A stretch of 40,942 nucleotides of DNA, taken from NCBI GenBank assembly GCA_043817345.1, contig JBDRGZ010000008.1, positions 1 to 40,942 of the forward strand. Direction: 5' to 3'. The DNA is from CAYSXS01 sp043817345. GTDB taxonomy: Bacteria; Patescibacteriota; Patescibacteriia; UBA2196. Shown here piece after piece: positions 31,858 to 40,455 of the stretch (positions are counted from its first letter, which is position 1; every line of letters starts with the position of its first letter). A model generated the notes under the pieces. It ran no database searches. It was not told where the DNA came from and saw only the letters and a program-made list of their open reading frames with translations. Position numbers and translations under genes: made by a program.

Positions 31858-32691
31858 ATGCCAAAATATTCAATAGCCCTGGACATCGGAGCAACAAAAA
31901 CACTAGCAGGACTTGTTTCTGGAAATAAAATAATTAAAACCATTAAAAAAACAAGTAAGTCCCAGAAAACCAATAACGAGATAATTAAAAATATTAAATA
32001 TATTATTAACCAATTATGGAACAAGAATGTAAAAAAGATTGGTATTGGAATTGCTGCTCAGGTTGATATTAAAAATAAATCAATATTAACAACAACCAAC
32101 TTTAATCCCAAGTTCAAAAACATTAAATTAGTAGAAATTCTTAAAAAAGAATTTAAGGTCCCTGTTTTAATAGATAACGATGTAAAATGTTTTGTCAAAG
32201 CAGAAAATCAGTATGGTTATGGTAGAGTATACGATAATTTTGTTGGTTTAACATTTGGTACAGGTATTGGTGGTGCAATTGTTTGTAATAAAAAACTTTT
32301 GCGTGGAGAAAACAATCTGGCAGGAGAAGTTGGTCATATGAAAATATCTGGGGGTTGGATAGGAGCTGCCCCTGCCTGTGGTTGTGGTGGAAAATATTGC
32401 TGGGAAACATTAGCATCTGGAAGAGCTTGGCAAAAAATAGCAAATAAATATGGTGAAAAAAAAGCAAACAAAATAATTATACCAAATATTGCAACAGGAT
32501 TAGTTAATTTAACAACAATTCTAAACCCAGAAGCTTTTGTTTTGGGTGGTGGTCTAATAGAACACGCTCACATACTAAAAGAAATCCGCAAAGAATTCTA
32601 TAAACAAAATACCCAATCCCTCTTAAGAAAAACACAAATTGTTAAATCTAAATTAGGCGACCAAACAATTTTGCTCGGCTCATTAATGTAA
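31858..32691 (+). CDS. ROK family sugar kinase (glucokinase-like)
   Basis: A 277-residue ROK protein without a DNA-binding domain, so it is a kinase rather than a repressor. It has the phosphate motif ALDIGATKTLAG, the catalytic Asp in VLIDNDVKCF, GLTFGTGIGGAIV, and the ROK zinc site EVGHMKI followed by ACGCGGKYCWETLASG. Glucose or N-acetyl-hexosamines are the likely substrates. Glucose released by the upstream GH15 enzyme would need such a kinase, which is a plausible link. It starts after the operon terminator and ends 5 bases before the PBP1A gene. Confidence 0.92.
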   Translation: MPKYSIALDIGATKTLAGLVSGNKIIKTIKKTSKSQKTNNEIIKNIKYIINQLWNKNVKKIGIGIAAQVDIKNKSILTTTNFNPKFKNIKLVEILKKEFKVPVLIDNDVKCFVKAENQYGYGRVYDNFVGLTFGTGIGGAIVCNKKLLRGENNLAGEVGHMKISGGWIGAAPACGCGGKYCWETLASGRAWQKIANKYGEKKANKIIIPNIATGLVNLTTILNPEAFVLGGGLIEHAHILKEIRKEFYKQNTQSLLRKTQIVKSKLGDQTILLGSLM

Positions 32692-32696
32692 GACAT

Positions 32697-35594
32697 ATGC
32701 AATATAGAAAATCTCCACAAACTTGGAAGAAAAATACAGCTAAAAGAAAAAAGCAAGTAATCAAGAAGTATCAACAAAAAGCTTCTTCTTTTCATATTCC
32801 ACACAAAAACAAAGAAAGCCAAGACCTCTTTAAAAAATTATTTAAAAAGATTGTTAAGTTAATAATAATTCTAGTAACACTGGGATCTATAACCTTAGCA
32901 GGAACAATCGCATGGTTTTCAAAAGAACTACCAGAAACAACTGATTTATTAACAAAACACCAAGCAGGTGCTGCTAAATTTTATGATCGAACAGGAGAAA
33001 CCCTGCTATATGATTCAGGTAGTGGTGATTTTACTAGAACCAAACTAGAATTAGAAGAAATTCCAGACTATATAAAATGGGCAACATTAGTAGCTGAAGA
33101 CAGAAAGTTCTATTCACACAGTGGTATAGATTTTAAAGGTATTTTAAGGTCCATATTCCTTAATGTTTTTAAACCAAATACCCGCATTGGGGGATCTTCA
33201 ATCTCACAACAGTTTATTAAAAATGCTTTACTCTCTCCAGAAAAAACATACACTAGAAAAATTAAAGAACTTATTCTTACGTGGCAACTTGAAAGAAAAT
33301 TTACCAAAGACGAAATACTAGAAATGTATTTAAATGAAATACCATACGGAGGTACATCTTATGGGATAGAAGCAGCAGCTAAAAAATATTTTAACAAATC
33401 GGCAGTTGATTTAAATTTAGCTGAAGCAGTAGCTTTGGCGGCTTTACCACAAGCACCTTCATATCTTTCGCCCTACGGATCAAACAAAGATAATCTTTTG
33501 TGGAGGAAAGATTGGATTTTAGATTCATTAGTAGAAGAAGGATATGTGCCAGAAGCAAAAGCAGAAGCTGCTAAACAATTTGAATTAGAATTCTCTCAAA
33601 TTTCAAGTTCAATTATTGCACCTCATTTCATTTTTTACGTTAAAGAATTAGCAGTTGAAAAATATGGAGAAAAAGCAATAAGCGAAGACGGGCTAGAAAT
33701 AATCACAACACTAGATTTAGAAAAACAAAAAATTGCAGAGCAAATAATTACGGAGCAGGTAGAGAAAAACCTAGAGAATTATGGAGCAAACAACGCAGCA
33801 CTTGTTTCAATGCAAGCAAACACTGGGGAAATTTTAACAATGGTTGGGTCTGCAAACTATTTTAATGAAGATATTGATGGAGCTGTTAATGTTGCTGTTC
33901 GTCCAAGACAGCCTGGGTCTTCTTTTAAACCAATTGTATACACAGCTTCTTTTATTAAAGGTTTTTCACCTGAAACCATTCTGTTTGATTTGGTTACTAA
34001 TTTTAAAGCAGACCCAGATGATTATGAACCGCATAACTATAACGATACAAATTATGGACCAGTTTCTATTCGCAAGGCTTTTGCTGGTTCTTTAAACATA
34101 CCTGCTGTAAAAACAATTTATTTGACAGGTACAGATAATGTAATAGATTTAGCAGAAAGTCTTGGTTATACAACATTTGGAGACAGGTCTAGATTTGGAT
34201 TATCCTTAGTATTGGGTGGTGGAGAAGTAAAACTACTAGAGCATGTATCTGCTTTTACTGCTTTGGCACAAGATGGAGAACATTATTCGCCTCAAGCTAT
34301 TTTAAAAATCACAAACAGTAAAAGTAAAACTTTAGAAGAATTTAAATCAAAAAAAGCTAAAGGAAATAAGGTTATAGATAAAGAAATAGCAAGACAAATA
34401 ACAGATATTATGTCAGACAACATTGCTAGAGCATATATTTTTGGAGAACAAAACTTACTCACCTTACCTGATAGACCAGTTGCAGCCAAGACAGGTACAA
34501 CTAACGACTACAAAGATGGGTGGACCATGGGCTTCACTCCATCAATTGTAACTGGTGTGTGGGTTGGAAACACTCGCGGAGAAGCCATGAGAGGAGCTGC
34601 AGCTGGAGGAAATGTAGCAGCCCCTATTTGGAATAGATACATGCGGGAAGTTACAAAAGACACTGAAATAGAATATTTTACAAAACCAAAAGAATACGAA
34701 CTTCCCCAAAAACCAATGTTAAACGGGGACATTGCTGGAGAGATAAAAATAAAGATTGACAAAACTACTGGTAAGCTCGCCACTGAATATACACCGGAAT
34801 CTCAAATTGAAGAAAAGGTTTATCGCGAGGTCCACTCCATTTTACATTATGTAAATAAAAACAATCCTTTGGGTCCAACCCCCCAAGACCCTTATCAAGA
34901 TAATAATTACGAACGTTGGGAACAGGCCGTTGTAGAATGGGCTGAAGAAAACGGGTACGAAACAAGTACAAACTTACCTCAAGAAAAAGATGATGTGCAC
35001 ACACCAAAAAATATTCCCCAACTTCAAATTAATTCACCAAACAACAACACAACACTTACCTCTCCTGACTTGACTGTTAATATTTCCACTTCATCAAAAA
35101 GAGGTATTGCAAAAGTTGAGTATTGGTTAGATGATACATTACTAGAATCAATTGAATCTAAACCATTCAATTTAGAGAACTATCAAGTAATTGGTTTTCA
35201 AAACGGTTCTTATTCGTTAAAAGTAATTGCTAAAGATGATGTTGCTAATGAAAAAATTCAATCTATTACTTTAAATCTAAATTTACCAAGTCAATATTCA
35301 CAACCTGTAACTTTTATCCAACCAAGGAATGGTCATATGTTGATTGAAGAAAGTTTTCCTTATCCAGTCATTATTAATATCAGTAATCCAGATTATTATA
35401 AAAAAGTTGATTTCTATTTAATCAACCCATCTAACAATTCTTCTTGGTTAGGTTACAAAGAGATAAATAATTCACAAATTACATTTACATGGAATGATAT
35501 TCCACAAGATTCAGGGGATTATAAAATATATACTTTGACTACAAATAATAGTAATAAGACAATAAAGAGCGATGAAATAAATTTCAATATTTAA
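32697..35594 (+). CDS. Class A penicillin-binding protein (PBP1A-type)
   Basis: A 965-residue bifunctional peptidoglycan synthase. It has a basic cytoplasmic tail (1-51) and a membrane helix (52-74). A GT51 transglycosylase follows (VAEDRKFYSHSGIDFKGI with the catalytic Glu, GGSSISQQFIKNAL, and LNEIPYGGTSYGIEAAA). The transpeptidase has SxxK in RQPGSSFKPIVY, SxN in AGSLNIPAVK and KTGTTNDYKDGW. The last ~230 residues form two Ig-like beta domains (about 775-965) not found in typical PBP1A, perhaps for wall or surface binding. All catalytic motifs are present. It follows the ROK gene by 5 bases and ends at a terminator. Confidence 0.95.
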   Translation: MQYRKSPQTWKKNTAKRKKQVIKKYQQKASSFHIPHKNKESQDLFKKLFKKIVKLIIILVTLGSITLAGTIAWFSKELPETTDLLTKHQAGAAKFYDRTGETLLYDSGSGDFTRTKLELEEIPDYIKWATLVAEDRKFYSHSGIDFKGILRSIFLNVFKPNTRIGGSSISQQFIKNALLSPEKTYTRKIKELILTWQLERKFTKDEILEMYLNEIPYGGTSYGIEAAAKKYFNKSAVDLNLAEAVALAALPQAPSYLSPYGSNKDNLLWRKDWILDSLVEEGYVPEAKAEAAKQFELEFSQISSSIIAPHFIFYVKELAVEKYGEKAISEDGLEIITTLDLEKQKIAEQIITEQVEKNLENYGANNAALVSMQANTGEILTMVGSANYFNEDIDGAVNVAVRPRQPGSSFKPIVYTASFIKGFSPETILFDLVTNFKADPDDYEPHNYNDTNYGPVSIRKAFAGSLNIPAVKTIYLTGTDNVIDLAESLGYTTFGDRSRFGLSLVLGGGEVKLLEHVSAFTALAQDGEHYSPQAILKITNSKSKTLEEFKSKKAKGNKVIDKEIARQITDIMSDNIARAYIFGEQNLLTLPDRPVAAKTGTTNDYKDGWTMGFTPSIVTGVWVGNTRGEAMRGAAAGGNVAAPIWNRYMREVTKDTEIEYFTKPKEYELPQKPMLNGDIAGEIKIKIDKTTGKLATEYTPESQIEEKVYREVHSILHYVNKNNPLGPTPQDPYQDNNYERWEQAVVEWAEENGYETSTNLPQEKDDVHTPKNIPQLQINSPNNNTTLTSPDLTVNISTSSKRGIAKVEYWLDDTLLESIESKPFNLENYQVIGFQNGSYSLKVIAKDDVANEKIQSITLNLNLPSQYSQPVTFIQPRNGHMLIEESFPYPVIINISNPDYYKKVDFYLINPSNNSSWLGYKEINNSQITFTWNDIPQDSGDYKIYTLTTNNSNKTIKSDEINFNI

Positions 35595-35604
35595 TAAAAT
35601 ATAC

Positions 35605-35635
35605 AAAAACAGACCTAGAGGTTAGGTCTGTTTTT
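35605..35635. terminator. Bidirectional terminator between PBP1A and dnaN
   Basis: AAAAACAGACCTA (35605-35617) pairs with TAGGTCTGTTTTT (35623-35635), loop GAGGT, with A and T runs on the two sides. It serves the convergent PBP1A and dnaN genes. Confidence 0.85.
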
Positions 35636-35652
35636 TTGTTTTACTTATTTTT

Positions 35653-36756
35653 TTATTGTTTAATTGGCATTATTAAATAAGTATATTTTTCATTATTTGA
35701 GGGTTTAAATACAACAGGAGTGTTTGAAGAATTAATGTGGATTTTTGTTTTTTCCGAACCTATATTATTTAATCCATCCAAAAGGTATTTATAATTAAAA
35801 ACTACTTCGATTGGAGTCTCTTGCCCGCCATGGGTTTTAATTTTAATTACGTTCTCGCCCACCTGACTATTTATAGATTTAATTGTAAGTTCGTCTTTAA
35901 CAAAACTTAAAGTTATGTCAAATATTCCTGTTTTAGCAAACAAGCTAGATGCCCTGACCGCCTTGATTACTTCGTTGGTGTTAAACTCTACGTCTGTTGT
36001 AAAATTTACAGGGACAATTTGTTTATAGTCTGGGTATTCAGATTCAATTAAACGAGACATTAAAGATGTTTCCTGAAAACTAAATTTAACTTGATTTTCT
36101 TCAATAAATATTTGCATCTCACTATCTTCATCACTCAGGATTCTTGCCAGTTCTTGCATTGTTCTAATTGGTATAACTATCTTTTCTTCCACAGAAGGAC
36201 CGTCTTCTAAACTTGTCTTTTTTTCTGCAAGCCTGTAACTATCTGTTGTTGTTAGAACTAACTCATTGTTTTTAAACCAAACCAATACACCTGTTAGTTC
36301 TGGTCTTGTTTCATCAAATGAAGCAGCAAAAAGAACTTGATCCAACATTCCTTTAAATCTATGTATTTTAATTTTAATATCTTTCTTGTTTTCAACTTCT
36401 GGTATAAGTGGGTAATCTTCTGCTGGATTAGTTTTAATCTTTGTTTGCCATCCTTGGCTAGATATTTTTAATTTATCTTCTTGGGTTTCTAATGTGATAT
36501 TTTCACTCCCATTAATTAATCCAACGTATTCTGTTAATATTTTGGCTGGCACAGTTATCCTTCCTTCCTCTTCTATTTTTCCACGCACAACTGTTTTTAT
36601 ACCAACCTCTAAATTTGTTGCAGCTAATTCTATATTTCCGTTATCCACTTTTATTAATATATTATTTAATATTGGAAGATTAAAGTTTTTTCCAGTTAAA
36701 TGAGAAACCTTAAAAAGCCCAGCTATTAAATTTTCTTGTTTACAAATTATTTTCAT
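35653..36756 (-). CDS. dnaN: DNA polymerase III sliding clamp (beta subunit)
   Basis: A 367-residue beta clamp built of three similar domains of about 120 residues, the normal size. Family marks are KIICKQENLIAGLFKVS, LPILNNILIKVDNG, FAASFDETRPELTGVLVWF, TDSYRLAEK, and a C-terminal TPVVFKPSNNEKYTYLIMPI. It encircles DNA and holds the polymerase. It lies downstream of dnaA on the same strand, the classic origin order, across a 249-base gap with origin-like features. Confidence 0.98.
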   Translation of the reverse strand: MKIICKQENLIAGLFKVSHLTGKNFNLPILNNILIKVDNGNIELAATNLEVGIKTVVRGKIEEEGRITVPAKILTEYVGLINGSENITLETQEDKLKISSQGWQTKIKTNPAEDYPLIPEVENKKDIKIKIHRFKGMLDQVLFAASFDETRPELTGVLVWFKNNELVLTTTDSYRLAEKKTSLEDGPSVEEKIVIPIRTMQELARILSDEDSEMQIFIEENQVKFSFQETSLMSRLIESEYPDYKQIVPVNFTTDVEFNTNEVIKAVRASSLFAKTGIFDITLSFVKDELTIKSINSQVGENVIKIKTHGGQETPIEVVFNYKYLLDGLNNIGSEKTKIHINSSNTPVVFKPSNNEKYTYLIMPIKQ

Positions 36757-36789
36757 ATACTTGTTATTAGTTAATTATTTATTTAAAAA

Positions 36790-36985
36790 AATATAATAAT
36801 ATTAATAAAGGAGGTGGAGAAGTTGATAAGTCTTTTGTTTGTTATCTACTGTTTAAATTTTAAGGAATTTGATATTTAAAAGTGTGTAAAAGAAATTGGA
36901 AAAGATTATTGAACTGTGGATTAAATTTTGTGAAATTTAGAAACATGCTTTTTCTGTTGATAACCCCCTATTTAATCCACAATAT
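36790..36985. other. Candidate replication origin (oriC) in the dnaA-dnaN gap
   Basis: The gap holds a TTTTACACA box (minus strand, 36891-36883), two near-boxes TAATCCACA in opposite orientation (36923-36915 and 36973-36981), a G-rich cluster AGGAGGTGGAG (36809-36819), and next to it AT-rich triplets (36794-36808) that read as DnaA-trio-like units. Box, GC cluster, trios is the order of the B. subtilis unwinding region. The dnaA upstream gap (38377-38628) is an alternative or additional origin part. Confidence 0.45.
36823..36879 (+). other. Possible 18-codon leader frame with a strong Shine-Dalgarno
   Basis: AAAGGAGGT (36807-36815) lies 7 bases before a TTG at 36823, which opens an 18-codon frame (MISLLFVIYCLNFKEFDI) ending at TAA (36877-36879). 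A TATAAT occurs at 36792-36797 upstream. The ribosome-site match is striking because the other gene starts I inspected here have none. The G-rich run may instead belong to the origin. Confidence 0.2.
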
Positions 36986-37005
36986 ATTTTTTACTTTTCA
37001 ACAAC

Positions 37006-38376
37006 TTATTCTTGTCCTGAATATAGCTTTTGTTTGATTAATATAATGTCTTGTTTAATTTTTTCATTCTTTTCAACTTCGTCTTTAATTTTTTCATGTG
37101 CATGCATGGCTGTTGTGTGATCTCTATTTCCAAGCTCATGACCAATATTTGGAAAAGAAGCTTTAATTTCTTCTCTCATAATATACATACATATTTGTCT
37201 TGGTACAACCAGTTCTTTCTTTCTGGAAGCCCCTGTTAGTTGGTCTAATGTAATATCATAAAACTTAGAAACCTCACCTAAAATACTTTTTGCTGTTAAC
37301 GAGCTTCTAGGGGTTATTGTGTTAATGGATTGTAAGATTGATTTAACTTCTTCTAAATCAGGTTTTATATTTTTAAGCTGATAATATGCATATACTCTAT
37401 TTAAAGCACCTTCTAGCTCTCTAATATTGTTTTGAATATTTTCAGCCATATATTCAATAACCTTTTTGTCTAATGAAAACTTCTTGTCAATAAGTTTTTG
37501 TTCAAGAATAGCTAACCTTATTTCATAATCTGGTTCTGATATGTCTACAATCATCCCCCACTCAAACCTTGATTGTAGTCTTTGTTCAATATTTATGGCT
37601 TTTGGTGGCCTATCTGATGACATTATAATCTGTTTGTCTTTCTGGTGTAATTCATTAAAGGTGTGAAAAAACTGTTCTTGGGTTTGTTCTTTGTTTGCTA
37701 AAAACTGTACATCATCAATAAGTAAAACATCTACTTCTCTATATTTCTTTTGAAATTCATTTATTTTGTTATTTCTAATGGAATATATGAATTCATTGGT
37801 GAACTTTTCACAAGAGACAAAGAACAGTTTAATGTCTGGTCTTTTCTTTAATAAATCGTGCCCAATAGCTTGAATTAAGTGTGTTTTACCTAATCCTGCC
37901 CCACCATAGACAAATAACGGGTTATATGATGTTCCTGGGGACTTTACCACAGCCTTAGCTGCTGCGTGAGCTAATTCATTGTTTTTACCAACAACAAACT
38001 TATCAAATGTATACTTAGGGTTTAAACCATATTTATTGTTATTAATACCTATTTCTTCTTGTATTTCTGGTTCAGACTGAATATTTCGGATCTTTTCCTT
38101 CAAATTAACAACATCAGCATTTTTTGGTTTTAATTGAACTTGATAGAATACTTGTTTTAATTCACTGTTTGTTATGTGTTTCAAAGCTTCTATAATACCA
38201 TCTTGGTATTTGTTTTCTAGCCAAGCTTTAGTAAAAGCATTAGGAACACCAATAACAATTCCGTTATTTTCTTGCTTAATAATGAAAGTATTTTTAAACC
38301 AAGTAGTAAAATTCGCCTTACTTAAGGTTAATTCAAGTTCTCCTAAAATAGCTTGCCAAAGTTGTTCGTTTGTCAT
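37006..38376 (-). CDS. dnaA: Chromosomal replication initiator DnaA
   Basis: A 456-residue initiator that binds DnaA boxes and melts the origin. It has an N-terminal helicase-loading domain (1-85, ELTLSKANFTTWFKNTF), a short variable linker (about 95-125), an AAA+ domain with Walker A GGAGLGKTH (about 160-170), Walker B VLLIDDVQFLAN and sensor motifs, and domain IV with the DnaA signature RDHTTAMHAHEKI. Length is normal (about 450). It is the first gene of the minus-strand dnaA-dnaN pair and diverges from rpmH. Confidence 0.98.
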   Translation of the reverse strand: MTNEQLWQAILGELELTLSKANFTTWFKNTFIIKQENNGIVIGVPNAFTKAWLENKYQDGIIEALKHITNSELKQVFYQVQLKPKNADVVNLKEKIRNIQSEPEIQEEIGINNNKYGLNPKYTFDKFVVGKNNELAHAAAKAVVKSPGTSYNPLFVYGGAGLGKTHLIQAIGHDLLKKRPDIKLFFVSCEKFTNEFIYSIRNNKINEFQKKYREVDVLLIDDVQFLANKEQTQEQFFHTFNELHQKDKQIIMSSDRPPKAINIEQRLQSRFEWGMIVDISEPDYEIRLAILEQKLIDKKFSLDKKVIEYMAENIQNNIRELEGALNRVYAYYQLKNIKPDLEEVKSILQSINTITPRSSLTAKSILGEVSKFYDITLDQLTGASRKKELVVPRQICMYIMREEIKASFPNIGHELGNRDHTTAMHAHEKIKDEVEKNEKIKQDIILIKQKLYSGQE

Positions 38377-38551
38377 GTTTTTGTTTTTTAATTTTTGATA
38401 TTTAATTCTAGCTAATATTAGCTTAAAAAATATGTTTTAAAATTCCTTTTTATTACATTAATAATTGTAACACTTAAAGATATATAAATGAATATGTTAA
38501 AAGTGAATAAGGTGTGGACTAATGGTGTGTAAGTTTTGGTCTAAAATATTG

Positions 38552-38580
38552 TTGACAACCACATATTTTTAGTATATTAT
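38552..38580 (+). promoter_or_regulatory. Promoter of the rpmH operon
   Basis: A perfect TTGACA (38552-38557), a 17-base spacer and TATTAT (38575-38580), giving a leader near 42 bases. The rest of the 252-base gap (38377-38628) holds a perfect 14-base palindrome AGCTAATATTAGCT (38410-38423) near the dnaA start and weak DnaA-box-like TGTGGACTAA and GTGTGTAAG (38514-38533). Confidence 0.75.
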
Positions 38581-38628
38581 TTATACATTACAAACATTAA
38601 AGATAAATAGCTAAGGCTAGGTAAAAAT

Positions 38629-38766
38629 ATGCCAAAAAGAACATATCAACCATCAAACTTAAAGAGAAAAAGAAGACATGGGTTTCGTTCTAGAATGAGT
38701 ACTCCTTCAGGAAGAAATGTGATTAAATCTAGACGCACTAAGGGTAGAGCTAAATTATCTGCATAA
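38629..38766 (+). CDS. rpmH: 50S ribosomal protein L34
   Basis: A 45-residue, highly basic protein: MPKRTYQPSNLKRKRRHGF, then RSRMSTPSGRNVIKSRRTKG and RAKLSA, the full L34 pattern at normal length (44-46). It is a component of the large ribosomal subunit. The gene has its own strong promoter and is followed by rnpA, yidD and yidC, the standard bacterial origin-proximal order. Confidence 0.98.
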   Translation: MPKRTYQPSNLKRKRRHGFRSRMSTPSGRNVIKSRRTKGRAKLSA

Positions 38767-38935
38767 AAGATGCTTGGTATAATTATTTTTGTTACGAAAT
38801 TTTCAGATTTTGAACTATAATTTTTCAAATAATTTTTAAAGCATACCCATTGGGTAAGTTGAGAAAATTTTTGGAAAATTTAGTCAAAAGATGGGAATTG
38901 TAGTAGAAAATAATTATTCTAAGTATCTTAAAATT

Positions 38936-39265
38936 ATGTATTCAACACTAAAAGATAAAAAAGATTTTGAGAAGCTGGCAAAACAAGGCCAATCTTTTTT
39001 TACTCAAGAATTTGGTTTTAAAATATTAAAAAACAACCTAAAACAGAACAGGTATGGGATTGTTGTTAATTTAAAAGTAGACAAAAGAGCTGTTGTGCGG
39101 AATAAGATACGTAGAAGGTTAAGGGATATTATACAAGAAAATGAAAAAAACCTTAAAAAAGGCTTTAATTTAATGATTTTAACTAGAGAAGGAATAAAAA
39201 GTCTAGATTTTGCTAATATTAGGTTAAAATTAGTGCATTTATTTAAAAAAGCTAAAATTTTGTAA
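38936..39265 (+). CDS. rnpA: Ribonuclease P protein component
   Basis: A 109-residue protein that assists RNase P RNA in cutting tRNA 5' leaders. The family pattern DFEKLAKQGQSFFTQEFGFKI opens it, and the RNR motif is present as KRAVVRNKIRRRLRDII. The ATG at 38936 is chosen because family members begin a few residues before the DF; an in-frame ATG at 38891 would add 15 residues. The gap after rpmH (38767-38890) shows no other gene. Confidence 0.93.
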   Translation: MYSTLKDKKDFEKLAKQGQSFFTQEFGFKILKNNLKQNRYGIVVNLKVDKRAVVRNKIRRRLRDIIQENEKNLKKGFNLMILTREGIKSLDFANIRLKLVHLFKKAKIL

Positions 39266-39273
39266 AAAAAATG

Positions 39274-39314
39274 ACCTGTCGGGTCGGTAAAAATGGGTTT
39301 TCCGCCCAACAGGT
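39274..39314 (+). repeat. GC-rich hairpin between rnpA and yidD
   Basis: ACCTGT (39274-39279) pairs with ACAGGT (39309-39314), and inside GGGTCGG pairs with CCGCCC with one bulge. A smaller hairpin CTCTT/AAGAG (39323-39339) follows. No T-run follows, so it is not a plain terminator. It may be a processing site or a mobile palindromic element. Confidence 0.45.
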
Positions 39315-39393
39315 TCATCACTCTCTTAAAGAACAAGAGGTATTTAAATTATATATTATATATATTTTTTGTCAAATGTGTGTGGATAAATAA

Positions 39394-39630
39394 ATGAAAC
39401 AAATATTATTAAAACTACTTAAATTTTACCAAAAATATATTTCCCCAGACCACGGTGGATTTTTAAAATTTTTCAAACCTTTAGGGGTTTGTAAATTTAG
39501 ACCAACATGTTCAGATTATACCTACCAAGCAATTGAAAAATATGGTATCCTAAAGGGGAGCTTTTTGGGAATAAGAAGAGTTTTAAGATGTAACCCTTTT
39601 AACCAAGGTGGATGGGAACCACTTGAATAG
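39394..39630 (+). CDS. yidD: Membrane protein insertion efficiency factor YidD
   Basis: A 78-residue protein with the conserved YQKYISP start, KFRPTCSDYTYQAIEKYG and RRVLRCNPFNQGGWEPLE. YidD is a small membrane-associated protein thought to aid YidC-dependent insertion. Length is normal (70-85). It lies 6 bases before yidC, as in most bacteria. Confidence 0.96.
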   Translation: MKQILLKLLKFYQKYISPDHGGFLKFFKPLGVCKFRPTCSDYTYQAIEKYGILKGSFLGIRRVLRCNPFNQGGWEPLE

Positions 39631-39636
39631 AAAATT

Positions 39637-40455
39637 ATGTTAGTAGATTTATATAACACAATACTTTACGAACCAATTTTTAATCTATTGGTTCGGTTAT
39701 ACAACATTGTTCCGGGTCACGATATTGGTTTAGCAATTATTGCTTTAACTATTATTATTAAATTAATTTTACATCCACTTTCTGTAAAAAGTATTAAAGG
39801 ACAAAAAGCCTTACAAGACTTACAACCAAAGATGGAAGAAATTAAAAAGAAGTATAAGAATAATCAGCAAGAGATGACCAAGAAAACAATGGCTTTATAT
39901 AAAGAAGAAAAGATTTCTCCTTTTTCTTCTTGTCTTCCTTTATTAATTCAGTTCCCATTTTTAATTGCTGTCTATCAAGTTTTCAGAAAAGGATTAACTA
40001 ATAATCAAAGTTTAGAAATCCTATATTCATTTGTTCAAAACCCAGGGACAATTAATCCAATATCTTTTGGGTTGTTTGATTTATCAAAAGCAAATTTTGT
40101 TTTAGCTATCTTGGCTGGTGCAGCACAGTTCTGGGTTTCAAAAATGTTAATCTCCAAAAAATCCCGAGGACTCGGGATTCCTGGTGCAAAAGACGAGGCC
40201 ATGACATCTATAATGAACAAACAGATGATGTATTTTATGCCATTAATAACTGTATTTATTGGCTTGTCTCTACCTAGTGGCCTAACTCTTTATTGGTTTA
40301 TTACAACCATTTTAACAGGTGTTCAACAGATATATATATTTAAAAAACAGAATAAAGATAAAGACACCCAAGAAGTTAAAATTAATGAAAATACGTCTGT
40401 CATTAAACAGTCAGACATTAAAGAAATATCTAAAGACAATGAAGATATCAAATAA
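39637..40455 (+). CDS. yidC: Membrane protein insertase YidC
   Basis: A 272-residue insertase of the short type without the large periplasmic domain, as in Gram-positive bacteria. Hydrophobic segments lie at about 27-47, 88-110, 145-168 and 195-230, with the conserved IIIKLILHPLSVKSIKG region (the positive charge in the groove is Lys), SPFSSCLPLLIQFPFLIAVYQVF, and LPSGLTLYWFITTILTGVQQ. No lipoprotein signal is seen. An in-frame palindrome (40160-40179) encodes SRGLGI in the loop near residue 178. The gene overlaps the PRC-barrel gene by 17 bases. Confidence 0.96.
   Translation: MLVDLYNTILYEPIFNLLVRLYNIVPGHDIGLAIIALTIIIKLILHPLSVKSIKGQKALQDLQPKMEEIKKKYKNNQQEMTKKTMALYKEEKISPFSSCLPLLIQFPFLIAVYQVFRKGLTNNQSLEILYSFVQNPGTINPISFGLFDLSKANFVLAILAGAAQFWVSKMLISKKSRGLGIPGAKDEAMTSIMNKQMMYFMPLITVFIGLSLPSGLTLYWFITTILTGVQQIYIFKKQNKDKDTQEVKINENTSVIKQSDIKEISKDNEDIK
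40160..40179 (+). repeat. Perfect palindrome inside yidC
   Basis: AATCCCGAG (40160-40168) and CTCGGGATT (40171-40179) pair perfectly over 9 bases with a 2-base spacer. It resembles the ATCCCGC/GCGGGAT terminator at 6005-6028 but lies in frame within a cytoplasmic loop of YidC. Confidence 0.6.
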
